From assembly GCA_031430035.1 (NCBI GenBank), contig JANPAS010000017.1, forward strand, positions 1-45,306: a DNA stretch of 45,306 nt, given 5' to 3'. Source of the stretch: JASGCK01 sp031430035 (lineage in GTDB: Bacteria > Pseudomonadota > Gammaproteobacteria > Burkholderiales > Burkholderiaceae_C). A program made the translations under genes and the position numbers. This document shows, piece after piece, positions 17,360 to 25,742 of this stretch. The notes beneath the pieces were generated by a model. It made no database searches, was not told the origin of the DNA, and saw only the letters and a list, made by a program, of their open reading frames with translations. The first letter of the stretch is position 1. Each line of letters begins with the position of its first letter.

Positions 17360-17884
17360 TTAAACTTTCCACTTTTCAATTAACTGCTCAGGCCGTGTGC
17401 TGTCGTAGTTTTCAAACGGTTGATGAATCCAAGGATTGGTTGGCAAATGCTCTACAGAGTAATCACAATCAAACGCGGATGCGCCCTTTGTCCAGAGCAC
17501 GGCTGTTTTTAATTCAGTGATCGGGGCGTAGTTGTTTTTGAGTAAGTCCACGACCGCTTTGAGCGTGTGACCCGTATCGGCGAGATCGTCCACTAAAAGC
17601 ACTTTACCTGCGATTTCGCCTTTGGGTGTCGTGATGTAGCGTGCGATATCTAAGTTGCCTTGCAACGTGCCTGCCTCAGCGCGGTACGAGCTAGTAGACA
17701 TGATTGCGAGCGGCTTGTCAAAAATGCGCGATAGCAAATCACCAGGACGCATACCGCCACGTGCGAGGCACAAAATGGTGTCAAACTTCCAGCCCGATTG
17801 GTGGATTTTGATTGCCAATTTTTCGATCAAATTTTGGTATTCGTCGTGCGAGACGTAGAGATGTTTGCCGTCTTCTGTGAGCAT
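17360..17884 (-). CDS. purine phosphoribosyltransferase family protein
   Basis: 174-residue type I phosphoribosyltransferase. The PRPP-binding motif VLLVDDLADTGHT and the earlier CLARGGMRPGDLLSR loop are clear. Substrate is not settled from sequence: the size and the purA neighbour suggest hypoxanthine, guanine or xanthine salvage. The gene lies 29 bases after purA and 15 bases before metC on the same strand, so it is probably expressed with purA. Confidence 0.85.
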   Translation of the reverse strand: MLTEDGKHLYVSHDEYQNLIEKLAIKIHQSGWKFDTILCLARGGMRPGDLLSRIFDKPLAIMSTSSYRAEAGTLQGNLDIARYITTPKGEIAGKVLLVDDLADTGHTLKAVVDLLKNNYAPITELKTAVLWTKGASAFDCDYSVEHLPTNPWIHQPFENYDSTRPEQLIEKWKV

Positions 17885-17913
17885 GATTTGCTTTCGATTT
17901 GGAGTAAAAAAGA

Positions 17914-19266
17914 TTAGGGAATTTTGTACGGATCTGTCATCAAAATCGTGTGGTCACGATCTGGACTGGTTGAAATCACATGAATCGGCACACCCGTAAC
18001 GGCAGCAATGCGCTCAAGGTATAGCTTGGCGTTTGCGGGCAATTTTTCGTATTCAGTCACGCCCACACTGGATTCGCTCCAGCCTGACATGGTTTCATAA
18101 ATCGGCTCGCAGCGCTCGATGTCGTCTGCGCCCATGGGCAATAAATCAATCGTCTCACCATCTAGCTTGTAGCCCACGCAAAGTTTTAATTCGGTCAAGC
18201 CATCGAGCACATCAAGCTTGGTGATGCACAGCCCTGTGATGCCGTTAACTTGCGCAGAACGCTTGAGCAGCGCCGCATCAAACCAGCCGCAACGGCGATA
18301 GCGCCCTGTCACCACGCCTCGCTCTGCACCCACCGTGCTCATGTGATAGCCCGGTGTGCCCTCTTTCTCCCAATCCAGCTCGGTTGGAAAAGGTCCACCG
18401 CCGACACGTGTGCAATATGCTTTTGTGATGCCCAGCATGTAATGCAAGAGATTCGGTCCAACGCCAGAGCCTGCTGCCGCATTGCCTGCCACGCAATTGC
18501 TGGAAGTCACAAATGGATACGTGCCGTGGTCAACGTCTAAGAGCGTGCCCTGAGCGCCTTCAAACAAGAGATTATCGCCAGCGAGATGCGCCGCATTCAA
18601 TTCACGCGACACATCAGCCATCAGTGGTTTAATCGCTTCGGCTTGGCTCATCGCAGCGTCATAAATCGGTTGGAATTCGAGCGCTGGCGCGTTCAAATAG
18701 GTGGTGAGCACATGGTTATGCAAATCAAGCAGTTCGCGCAGCTTGGCAGCAAAGCGCTCAGGATGCTTCAAGTCTTGCACACGCAATGCACGGCGTGCAA
18801 TTTTGTCTTCGTAAGCGGGGCCAATGCCTTTGCCTGTTGTGCCAATTTTTTCAGCGCCGCTGTTGCCGCGTTTTGCCTCGCGAGCCACGTCCAGCGCGGC
18901 ATGGAAAGGCAAAATCAGCGGGCAAGCTTCGCTCACAAAAAGGCGCGAACGCACTTCAACGCCCACAGCTTCTAAGCCTGCAATTTCTTTGAGCAGATGC
19001 GTCGCATCCAGCACCACACCATTACCGATGTAGCACTTCACGCCAGAGCGCATGATGCCGCTTGGAATCAAATTGAGAGCTGTTTTGACACCGTTAATCA
19101 CCAGCGTGTGACCTGCGTTGTGACCACCTTGGAAGCGAACCACGCCTTGTGCGGATTCGGTGAGCCAATCGACCAGCTTGCCTTTTCCCTCGTCGCCCCA
19201 CTGCGTACCGACCACAACCACATTTCGCCCAACTTTGGGGCCTACTTTTTTTGCAATCACACTCAT
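17914..19266 (-). CDS. purA: adenylosuccinate synthetase
   Basis: Joins IMP and aspartate with GTP to make adenylosuccinate, the first step to AMP. It has 450 residues; the GTP loop GDEGKGK is at 24-30, with GGHNAGHT and GTTGKGIGPAYEDK further on, and the C-terminal ISTSPDRDHTI. The N-terminus has about 13 extra residues (MSVIAKKVGPKVG) before the core strand. It lies 16 bases after hisZ, an arrangement common in betaproteobacteria. With guaC elsewhere in the window it completes a GMP to IMP to AMP route. Confidence 0.97.
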   Translation of the reverse strand: MSVIAKKVGPKVGRNVVVVGTQWGDEGKGKLVDWLTESAQGVVRFQGGHNAGHTLVINGVKTALNLIPSGIMRSGVKCYIGNGVVLDATHLLKEIAGLEAVGVEVRSRLFVSEACPLILPFHAALDVAREAKRGNSGAEKIGTTGKGIGPAYEDKIARRALRVQDLKHPERFAAKLRELLDLHNHVLTTYLNAPALEFQPIYDAAMSQAEAIKPLMADVSRELNAAHLAGDNLLFEGAQGTLLDVDHGTYPFVTSSNCVAGNAAAGSGVGPNLLHYMLGITKAYCTRVGGGPFPTELDWEKEGTPGYHMSTVGAERGVVTGRYRRCGWFDAALLKRSAQVNGITGLCITKLDVLDGLTELKLCVGYKLDGETIDLLPMGADDIERCEPIYETMSGWSESSVGVTEYEKLPANAKLYLERIAAVTGVPIHVISTSPDRDHTILMTDPYKIP

Positions 19267-19282
19267 GTCAAACTTTCAAAAA

Positions 19283-20458
19283 TTAAAGACTCTTCACTAC
19301 CCATTGACCGCCCATTCGCACCAACTCTCGATCGCAAGCAAACTCATCAGCCTCGCTCTCATGTCCTGGTAATATGCAAATCACGGTCTCCCCCATGCGT
19401 CGCAAGGCTGATGCAGCAAGACGTAGCGCAGGATCGGCTGCCCAAGGCATACGGATAGAGGCTTTCGGAGCAGACGCTCTTACAGAATCAACCAGTGCCT
19501 TGATATCGAGGCTAAAGCCAACGGCAGGGCGCTTGCGACCAAATACAGCGCCCACTTCGTCATAACGACCACCACGCGCCAGCGCATCTTTAGCCGTTAC
19601 GCTGTAAATAGCAAACCGCACACCCGTGTAATAACCGTATCCACCTAAATCAGCTAAATCAAATCGGATGGACTTGGCATCAAAACCGCTAGCAACCAAT
19701 TGCTTCACAATCCAATCAAGCCCATCAAGCGCTGCCGTAACAGGCGGTAGCGCAGGCAAGGTCAGGCGCGCCTTGTCCAATACCCTCAAATCACCATACA
19801 GATCCAGTAAGACCAAGAGAGCCGTCAGAAGATCTGCGCCAAGTTCCGTCATTTCTTTAAGAGCAGAAGCATCCTTAGCCGCTAAAGCTTGATAAACAGT
19901 CGCCTGCAAAACAGCATCTAGCGAATGTGCAGACATCAATGCGGCAGCAATGCGTACATCCGACAAATCAATCAAGGTATCTTTAACGCCACCAATCGCA
20001 AGGCTAGCTAAAGCCAACTCCATCACCTCAAGGTCAGCCTCTAAACCCGCATGACCATAGATTTCCGCACCAAACTGAAGCGGCTCGCGCGAGGCATGTG
20101 CGGTGGCTGGACGAGTATGCAGTACCGGACCGCAATAACACAGTCGTGTTAAGCCTTGGCGGTTAAGCAAATGCGCATCAATACGTGCCACTTGCGGCGT
20201 GGTATCTGCACGCACACCAAGACTACGTCCCGAATGCTGATCTACCAATTTAAACGTCTGCAAATCCAATGCGCCACCCGTACTGGCACCCACACCAATT
20301 AAGAGCGAGTCAAGGTGCTCGACCAAGGGCGGCATCACCAATTCAAATCCGTAGCGATTCGCAGCATCTAAAAGCGCGCGGCGCGTCTCTTCGATTTGAC
20401 GTGCCTGCGTTGGCAGCACGTCAGCAATATGGTCGGGCAGTAACCAGCGATTTGTCAT
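19283..20458 (-). CDS. hisZ: ATP phosphoribosyltransferase regulatory subunit
   Basis: Catalytically inactive HisRS paralogue that pairs with the short form of HisG in the first step of histidine synthesis. It has 391 residues: WLLPDHIADVLPTQARQIEETRRALLDAANRYGFELVMPP is the class II core start, followed by SLGVRADTTPQVARIDAHLLNR, VLHTRPATAHASREPLQFGAEIYG and the GGRYDEVGAVFGRKRPAVGFSLD segment. Position between hflC and purA matches HisZ in other betaproteobacteria; the length is too short for true HisRS. Confidence 0.94.
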   Translation of the reverse strand: MTNRWLLPDHIADVLPTQARQIEETRRALLDAANRYGFELVMPPLVEHLDSLLIGVGASTGGALDLQTFKLVDQHSGRSLGVRADTTPQVARIDAHLLNRQGLTRLCYCGPVLHTRPATAHASREPLQFGAEIYGHAGLEADLEVMELALASLAIGGVKDTLIDLSDVRIAAALMSAHSLDAVLQATVYQALAAKDASALKEMTELGADLLTALLVLLDLYGDLRVLDKARLTLPALPPVTAALDGLDWIVKQLVASGFDAKSIRFDLADLGGYGYYTGVRFAIYSVTAKDALARGGRYDEVGAVFGRKRPAVGFSLDIKALVDSVRASAPKASIRMPWAADPALRLAASALRRMGETVICILPGHESEADEFACDRELVRMGGQWVVKSL

Positions 20459-20468
20459 TCAGTTCTCT

Positions 20469-21344
20469 TTACTTTTTACCAGAGCTTTTCATGGCTTTGA
20501 AGAAATCACTGGATGGATCCATCACCATCACATCACTCTTTTTAGCAAAGGTACTTTTATAGGCTTCTAAGCTGCGATAAAAATTAGCAAATTGTGGGTC
20601 ACGACCAAATGCATCCGAAAAAATAGCGGCCGCTTTAGCATCGCCCTGCCCTTTTGCAATTTGTGCTTCTTTGTATGCCGTAGCTAAAACAATTTCGCGT
20701 TTTTTATCTGCATCAGCACGAATACGCTCGCCATCTGCCGCGCCAGTGGAGCGCAAACGATTAGCTTCTTGTTTGCGTTCAGAGACCATGCGGCTATAGA
20801 CCGAATCGGCAACTGATGCTGGAAAATCTACCCGCTTGATACGGACGTCAACGATATCAATGCCAAAGGTCTTGGCATCATCCTGCAACCGCTCCTTGAC
20901 GCCTTGCACAATTTTTTCTCGATCAGTCGAGAGGACATCGCGCACTGTACGCTTGGTAATTTCTTCGTTCAAAGCCGCTTGCACCAACGGGCCAAGACGT
21001 CCTTCTGCGGTACGCAAATCTGCCCCATTGTTGTTACGGATGAATTGCTTGGCATCTTTAACACGCCATTTAATCAGCCAATCAACCACGAGATTTTTCT
21101 TCTCTGCCGTTTGAATCGCGCGTGTCTCGGGGCTATCTAAAGTGAGGATTCGGTTATCGATATAGGTAACCGATTGCAGCGGCGGCGGCAGCTTGAAGTT
21201 GAGACCTGGCTCGGTAATGACTTCTTTAATTTCAGCCAAAGTGTAGACAACCGCAAACTGGCGCTGATCAACGACAAACAAGCACGACAGGCCGATCGCT
21301 AAGGTCAGTAGAACGGAGGAGATTGCAAAACCAATTTTGTTCAT
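20469..21344 (-). CDS. hflC: FtsH protease modulator HflC
   Basis: SPFH/prohibitin-family membrane protein that forms the HflKC assembly around FtsH. It has 291 residues. One N-terminal membrane segment (about 5-25, IGFAISSVLLTLAIGLSCLFV) is followed by the SPFH domain (VDQRQFAVVYTLAEIKEVITEPGLNFKLPPP, RILTLDSPETRAIQTAEKKNLVVDWLIKWRV) and a charged helical stalk rich in Ala, Lys and Glu. It begins 23 bases after hflK and ends 10 bases before hisZ. Confidence 0.95.
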   Translation of the reverse strand: MNKIGFAISSVLLTLAIGLSCLFVVDQRQFAVVYTLAEIKEVITEPGLNFKLPPPLQSVTYIDNRILTLDSPETRAIQTAEKKNLVVDWLIKWRVKDAKQFIRNNNGADLRTAEGRLGPLVQAALNEEITKRTVRDVLSTDREKIVQGVKERLQDDAKTFGIDIVDVRIKRVDFPASVADSVYSRMVSERKQEANRLRSTGAADGERIRADADKKREIVLATAYKEAQIAKGQGDAKAAAIFSDAFGRDPQFANFYRSLEAYKSTFAKKSDVMVMDPSSDFFKAMKSSGKK

Positions 21345-21367
21345 GATGTGTCCTATGGTTTTGAAAA

Positions 21368-22639
21368 TTAACGCGCTTCGCGCTCGCGACTACGTGGGTT
21401 CGGAATAGAACTTGGTGCGTTTGAGTTGGCAGGAGCTGGCGTCGTGGCAGGCGGCAGCACAATTTCGTTAGTGGCCGTGGCTTGCAGTAATTTATCGAGT
21501 GGTAAATACAGCAACTGCGAACCTTGTTTAGAGTCCACCAGCACTTTGGTCACGCTGCTATAAATTTGTTGCATGGTATCGGTGTACAACCGGTCGCGCA
21601 TGACCTGCGGTGCTCGCTGGTACTCAGGGAGGATCGCCTTAAAGCGCGAAGCATCACCTTCAGCTTGCGAGACCACCTTGGCTTTGTAACCTTCAGCCTC
21701 CTCGCGCAATCTTGCGGCCGCGCCTTCTGCGCGCGGGATCACGTCGTTGGCGTAGGCTTGGCCTTCATTCTTAGCGCGATCACCGTCTTGTCCCGCTTTG
21801 AGAGCATCATCAAACGCTGCCTGCACTTGCTCGGGTGGCTGCACGTTTTGAATGTTGACACTAGAAATCAAAATGCCCGTTTTGTAAGCATCCATCTGTG
21901 ATTGAACAGACTTCACAATGTCACCCGCAATCGCTTCACGCTTTTCGTTGAGCACGGTGTTCATCGTCCCCTTGCCCACCACTTCGCGCACAGCGGACTC
22001 TGCAGCAAGAATCACGGCTTCATCTGGATCACGGTTATTAAAAATGTAGTCAGATGAACTCTTTAATCTGTACTGCACCACAAAGCGAACGTCCACAATA
22101 TTTTCGTCTTGAGTCAGCATAGATGAATCACGCAGACTAGGTGTCGCAGCTCCCGACCCTTGCGATGTTGTCGACTGCACTACTTTATTACGCCCCACTT
22201 CGACCGAGCGTAACTGGCTGACTTGCACGACTTCGTGCGCTTCAAACGGATAAGGCAAGCGCCAGTTCACACCCGCGCCTGTAATACCTCCCGTCTCAGC
22301 ACCTTTGAATTTGCCAAAACGCATCACCACAGCTTGCTGTCCCTCTTGCACGATATAAAAACCCGTGAGCAGCCAGATGAACGCAATCACAGCAAGCACC
22401 ACACCAAAGCTTTTGCCCGCTGTTTTTGCATTCATCACGGGTGGCTGAGTATTGCCATTGCCTCCATCGTTGGTGGGCGGCGGTGTATGACCAAACTGAT
22501 GCGTTTGTTGCGCGTCATTTTTTTTGTTGCCACCGAAAAATCGGGATATTTTATTGTTAACGTCACGCCAGATTTCATCTAGATCTGGCGGTTGGTTAAA
22601 CATGCGCTGAAGCGCTGGCGGTAAGAATAATAATTTCAT
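21368..22639 (-). CDS. hflK: FtsH protease modulator HflK
   Basis: Partner of HflC. It has 423 residues from the ATG at 22639, which overlaps the hflX stop (ATGA). An ATG twelve codons later (MFNQPPDLDEIW) looks more like the usual HflK start, and neither has a clear Shine-Dalgarno sequence. A Gly/Asn/Pro-rich cytoplasmic N-terminus (to about 80) precedes the membrane segment (VVLAVIAFIWLLTGFYIV), the SPFH domain (EGQQAVVMRFGKF) and a long helical region. The tail is Pro/Ala/Asn-rich and ends in basic residues. Confidence 0.94.
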   Translation of the reverse strand: MKLLFLPPALQRMFNQPPDLDEIWRDVNNKISRFFGGNKKNDAQQTHQFGHTPPPTNDGGNGNTQPPVMNAKTAGKSFGVVLAVIAFIWLLTGFYIVQEGQQAVVMRFGKFKGAETGGITGAGVNWRLPYPFEAHEVVQVSQLRSVEVGRNKVVQSTTSQGSGAATPSLRDSSMLTQDENIVDVRFVVQYRLKSSSDYIFNNRDPDEAVILAAESAVREVVGKGTMNTVLNEKREAIAGDIVKSVQSQMDAYKTGILISSVNIQNVQPPEQVQAAFDDALKAGQDGDRAKNEGQAYANDVIPRAEGAAARLREEAEGYKAKVVSQAEGDASRFKAILPEYQRAPQVMRDRLYTDTMQQIYSSVTKVLVDSKQGSQLLYLPLDKLLQATATNEIVLPPATTPAPANSNAPSSIPNPRSREREAR

Positions 22640-23754
22640 ATGGTTGATTTTACCCAGCCTAGCAGCATGTCGCGTAGCTCAGGAATTCCTTTGTTGGTCA
22701 AAGCACTCACGTAGAGTCGTGGCACTGTTTTGCCATCCAATTCAAATTGCCCCATCAGTTCGGCAGGCCTTGCATTCTCGGCGATGGCATCAAATTTATT
22801 AAAAATCAATATTTGTGGAATTTCCGCCGCACCAATTTCTGCCAATACTTTTTGTACTTGTCCGATTTGTTCAAGGTGGCTTGGGGAGGCTACATCAATC
22901 ACATGCAATAAAAGATCGGCCTCGCAGGCTTCTTGTAAGGTGGCTTCGAAGGCATCCACTAAGCCATGCGGCAAATCGCGAATAAAACCAACGGTGTCGG
23001 ATAAGCTGGCCTGCAAACCACGTCCCGCTTCGTCTGCGCCTAGGTAGAGTTGCCGCGTCGTGGTATCTAACGTCGCAAACAACTGGTCGGCCGCATAGGT
23101 TTTGGCTTTGACCAAATTATTAAACAAACTTGACTTGCCTGCATTGGTATAGCCGACAAGAGAGATGGCAAACGTCCCCGTACGCTCACGCTGTTTACGC
23201 TGAGTATTGCGCTGCTTTTTAACGGTAACGAGCCGCGCTTTGATACGTGTAATGGACTCCGTAATCATACGGCGATCGAGTTCGATTTGCGTCTCACCTG
23301 GGCCACCTCGGTTACCAATACCACCCTTTTGGCGCTCCAAATGCGACCAACGGCGCACAAGGCGTGTCGATAGATATTGCAAACGTGCTAGTTCAACTTG
23401 CAGTTTCCCCTCGTGACTGCGCGCACGGGAGGCAAAAATTTCTAAGATAAGGAACGTACGGTCATTCACAGCGCACTCTAAATGCCGCTCTAAATTACGC
23501 TGCTGCGCGGGACTTAGGGCTTGATCGAACAACACCTCTTCCGCACCTGTCTCGAGCATCATGGCCTTGATTTCATCGGCTTTGCCTGAACCCACAAATA
23601 GCGCCGCATCAGGCGCCCTTCGCTTGCAGGTCATTCGGGCTATCGGCTCCAAACCTGCGGTTTGTGCTAGCAAGCCAAGCTCTAAGAGCTCTAAGTCAAA
23701 ATGGGGTTCACCAAAGTCGACACCCACCAAGATGACGGGCGTGGTCTTACTCAA
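22636..23754 (-). CDS. hflX: ribosome-associated GTPase HflX
   Basis: GTPase that splits stalled or hibernating ribosomes. It has 372 residues. The N-terminal HflX domain (GSGKADEIKAM, FDQALSPAQQRNLE, RSHEGKLQVELARLQYLSTRLVRRWSHLERQKGG, GPGETQIELDRR) precedes the G domain with G1 GYTNAGKSS at 201-209, G3 DTVGFIRDLP and G4 NKFD. The start codon is TTG and overlaps the hfq stop (TTGA), so translation is probably coupled to hfq. Its stop overlaps the hflK start. Confidence 0.95.
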   Translation of the reverse strand: MSKTTPVILVGVDFGEPHFDLELLELGLLAQTAGLEPIARMTCKRRAPDAALFVGSGKADEIKAMMLETGAEEVLFDQALSPAQQRNLERHLECAVNDRTFLILEIFASRARSHEGKLQVELARLQYLSTRLVRRWSHLERQKGGIGNRGGPGETQIELDRRMITESITRIKARLVTVKKQRNTQRKQRERTGTFAISLVGYTNAGKSSLFNNLVKAKTYAADQLFATLDTTTRQLYLGADEAGRGLQASLSDTVGFIRDLPHGLVDAFEATLQEACEADLLLHVIDVASPSHLEQIGQVQKVLAEIGAAEIPQILIFNKFDAIAENARPAELMGQFELDGKTVPRLYVSALTNKGIPELRDMLLGWVKSTI

Positions 23755-24047
23755 GCTGCCATGGCCTGTGGATCAGGACTCACACCTTCAATTTGAAAGT
23801 TAACCGCACGACCAGGGACGATCGTCGACACCGCATGCTTGTAGACCATTTGCGTGACCGTGTTACGTAACAAAATGACGTATTGATCAAACGATTCGAT
23901 TTGGCCTTGTAGCTTGATGCCGTTGACCAAATAGACTGAACAAGGCACGTGCTCTTTACGCAATTGATTGAGGAAAGGATCTTGCAAAAGCTGACCTTTG
24001 CTAATGGGATTGTGGACGTGGGGGGTGACTTGAGGGATGTTACTCAC
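23751..24047 (-). CDS. hfq: RNA chaperone Hfq, N-terminally extended
   Basis: Hexameric Sm-like protein that pairs small RNAs with mRNAs. The Sm core is clear: KGQLLQDPFLNQLRKEHVPCSVYLVNGIKLQGQIESFDQYV (Sm1) and the YKHA motif (Sm2) in MVYKHAVSTIVPG. The start was set at a GTG (24047) because GGAG lies 6 bases before it; this gives 98 residues. The codon where other Hfq proteins begin (just before SKGQLL) is ATT here, so about 14 extra residues (MSNIPQVTPHVHNP) are predicted. A TTG-initiated reading from 24098 has no support. It heads the hfl-hisZ-purA block. Confidence 0.95.
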   Translation of the reverse strand: MSNIPQVTPHVHNPISKGQLLQDPFLNQLRKEHVPCSVYLVNGIKLQGQIESFDQYVILLRNTVTQMVYKHAVSTIVPGRAVNFQIEGVSPDPQAMAA

Positions 24048-24057
24048 GATATGCTCC
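24045..24057 (-). promoter_or_regulatory. ribosome binding site and GTG start of hfq
   Basis: On the minus strand GGAG (24057-24054) is followed by 6 bases and GTG (24047-24045). No ATG occurs in frame before the Sm core, so this site decides the hfq start. Confidence 0.7.
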
Positions 24058-24101
24058 GTGTTAATGAAAGACTCTAATTTTAGTCCCCTAAAATACAAGG
24101 T

Positions 24102-24317
24102 ATGAATGACGCACTGACTGAACGAATTGAACGCCTACTGGTTCGCCACGAAGAATCCCGCCGTACGGTGGTGTTGCTTGAGCGCCAACTCAGTGAACTC
24201 ACTGCCGAACGAGATAGCCTGCAATCGCGCCTACAAGCAGCTAGTCTACGCATCGATGCTGTGCTACAGCGTCTGCCTACGGCACCATCCCCTTTGCTTG
24301 AAGAGGCGACAGAATGA
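24102..24317 (+). CDS. small coiled-coil protein upstream of zapA
   Basis: 71 residues. Residues 5-58 form one continuous heptad-rich helix (ERIERLLVRHEESRRTVVLLERQLSELTAERDSLQSRL), ending in a short Pro/Glu tail. Its size and position just before zapA recall ZapB-like or TIGR02449-type proteins; a role with ZapA at the division site is inferred. A TAAAAT box at 24089-24094 would put the transcription start almost at the ATG, so the message may be nearly leaderless. The stop overlaps the zapA start (ATGA). Confidence 0.75.
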   Translation: MNDALTERIERLLVRHEESRRTVVLLERQLSELTAERDSLQSRLQAASLRIDAVLQRLPTAPSPLLEEATE

Positions 24318-24622
24318 AACAAATCGAAGTTCAAATCATGGGGCAAAGCTATATCCTAGCAAGCTCAGTCGAAGGCGAATCGCTGTTACGTCAAGCAGTT
24401 GCTAAAGTCGATACAGCTATGTGCCAAATTCGCGATGCAGGGAAAATCAAAGCGCGTGACCGCATTGCCGTTCTAGCGGCGCTCAATATTGCTGCGCAAG
24501 GATTAACATCTAGCGGCCCAGATCTAGCACGTCCCATCGTGGCAGCATCCAACTCATCCGACTATGCGTTGCTGATGGCTCGCTTAGACAATGCATTAAC
24601 CAGTGACGGTCAACTTCTCTAG
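24314..24622 (+). CDS. zapA: cell division protein ZapA
   Basis: Positive regulator that bundles FtsZ filaments. 102 residues: the N-terminal globular part (QIEVQIMGQSYILASSVEGESLLRQAVAKVD) matches the ZapA beta-strand and helix pattern, followed by the RDRIAVLAALNIA helix. The C-terminal coiled coil is short and atypical in composition. Translation is coupled to the coiled-coil gene by ATGA. In many proteobacteria zapA is followed by the 6S RNA gene; here guaC lies between them. Confidence 0.88.
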   Translation: MKQIEVQIMGQSYILASSVEGESLLRQAVAKVDTAMCQIRDAGKIKARDRIAVLAALNIAAQGLTSSGPDLARPIVAASNSSDYALLMARLDNALTSDGQLL

Positions 24623-24630
24623 ACTAAAAT
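24603..24630 (+). promoter_or_regulatory. probable sigma-70 promoter of guaC
   Basis: GTGACG (24603-24608, 4 of 6 matches to the -35 consensus), a 16-base spacer and TAAAAT (24625-24630, 5 of 6 matches to -10). Predicted start is near 24637. The string CTAAAATAC also occurs before the coiled-coil gene (24088-24096). Not verified experimentally. Confidence 0.45.
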
Positions 24631-24636
24631 ACGCCA

Positions 24637-24738
24637 CCGAGCCCAAGCACTTCTCCCTAAAGTTCTATGAAGTCCAAGTGCTCAATCGCTGTTGCGCCTA
24701 CGTGCAACTCCTTTTGAACTCTTGGAGAAAAAAATCTC
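24637..24738 (+). promoter_or_regulatory. structured 5' leader of guaC (candidate cis-regulatory RNA)
   Basis: About 100 bases between the predicted transcription start and the guaC ATG. AGCACTT (24646-24652) pairs with AAGTGCT (24676-24682); alternatively ACTTC (24649-24653) pairs with GAAGT (24669-24673), and the two cannot form fully together. A second hairpin has a 7-bp stem (24691-24697 with 24702-24708, one G-U pair) and a CTAC loop. CTCC (24708-24711) can pair with the GGAG (24724-24727) that serves as ribosome binding site. It does not show the conserved core of the purine riboswitch. Confidence 0.45.
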
Positions 24739-25716
24739 ATGGAAATCTTTGACTACGACAACGTCCTCCTCCTCCCGCGCAAATGCCGTGTGGAATCCCG
24801 CTCCGAATGTGATGCAAGTGTTGAATTAGGGGGGCGATCCTTCCGTATTCCAGTCGTACCAGCCAATATGAAGACCGTTTTAAACGAGTCGATTTGCCAG
24901 TGGATGGCTCAAAATGGCTATTTCTACGTGATGCATCGCTTTGATTTAGACAACATTGCCTTTACTAAAGCCATGCAAAGCAAAGGCGTATTTGCCTCCA
25001 TTTCACTCGGCGTTAAAAAAGCTGACTACGATACGGTTGATGCGATGGTGTTGCAAAAAATTTGCCCCGAATACATCACCATCGATATTGCCCATGGCCA
25101 TGCAGATAGTGTGAGAAACATGATCGCGTATCTAAAAGATCACCTGCCAAGTGCCTTCGTTATTGCAGGCAATGTCGGCACGCCAGAGGCCATTATTGAC
25201 CTGGAAAATTGGGGCGCAGACGCAACCAAAGTCGGCATTGGTCCTGGCAAGGTCTGCATCACCAAAATGAAAACAGGCTTTGGTACAGGTGGATGGCAGC
25301 TCTCAGCGCTCAAGTGGTGCGCACGTGTGGCAACCAAGCCCATCATTGCAGATGGTGGCATTCGTGAGCATGGCGACATTGCCAAATCTATCCGCTTTGG
25401 CGCAACGATGGTAATGATTGGATCCATGCTGGCTGGCCATGAAGAAAGCCCTGGCAAGACCGTGGAAGTTGATGGCAAACTGTTCAAAGAATACTACGGC
25501 AGTGCGTCCGACTTCAATAAGGGCGAATACAAGCACGTCGAAGGCAAGCGCATCTTAGAGCCCATCAAAGGCAAGTTAGCCGCAACCTTGATTGAGATGG
25601 AAGAGGACGTGCAAAGCTCAATCAGTTACTCGGGCGGTAAGAAGCTCATGGACATTCGAAAAGTGAACTATGTGATTTTGGGTGGTGACAACGCGGGTGA
25701 ACATTTACTGATGTGA
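24739..25716 (+). CDS. guaC: GMP reductase, GuaC2 (Bacillus-like) class
   Basis: NADPH-dependent conversion of GMP to IMP, the only direct route from guanine to adenine nucleotides. It has 325 residues, the length of Bacillus and Staphylococcus GMP reductases and shorter than the E. coli enzyme (about 347). The IMPDH/GMPR barrel is complete: YDNVLLLPRKC, PVVPANMKTV, IDIAHGHA, IAGNVGTPEA, the catalytic loop GIGPGKVCITK with Cys173, IADGGIREHGDIAKSIRFGA and GSMLAGHEESPG. IMP dehydrogenase is excluded by the size and by the absence of CBS domains. GGAG lies 11 bases before the ATG. It sits alone between zapA and the 6S RNA gene. Confidence 0.94.
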   Translation: MEIFDYDNVLLLPRKCRVESRSECDASVELGGRSFRIPVVPANMKTVLNESICQWMAQNGYFYVMHRFDLDNIAFTKAMQSKGVFASISLGVKKADYDTVDAMVLQKICPEYITIDIAHGHADSVRNMIAYLKDHLPSAFVIAGNVGTPEAIIDLENWGADATKVGIGPGKVCITKMKTGFGTGGWQLSALKWCARVATKPIIADGGIREHGDIAKSIRFGATMVMIGSMLAGHEESPGKTVEVDGKLFKEYYGSASDFNKGEYKHVEGKRILEPIKGKLAATLIEMEEDVQSSISYSGGKKLMDIRKVNYVILGGDNAGEHLLM

Positions 25717-25742
25717 TTCGTGGGGATTTCGTAGGTATCGCC

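Noticed and set aside
24048..24098. TTG start of hfq at 24098
   Set aside because: No ribosome site; the GTG at 24047 has GGAG at a good distance.
24622..24738. 6S RNA directly after zapA, as in other genomes
   Set aside because: Only about 117 bases are available, the outer ends do not pair, and the 3' GAACC hairpin is missing. The better 6S candidate is at 25754-25934.
24637..24738. Classical purine riboswitch
   Set aside because: The conserved three-way junction and paired loops are not recognisable; only generic hairpins are present.
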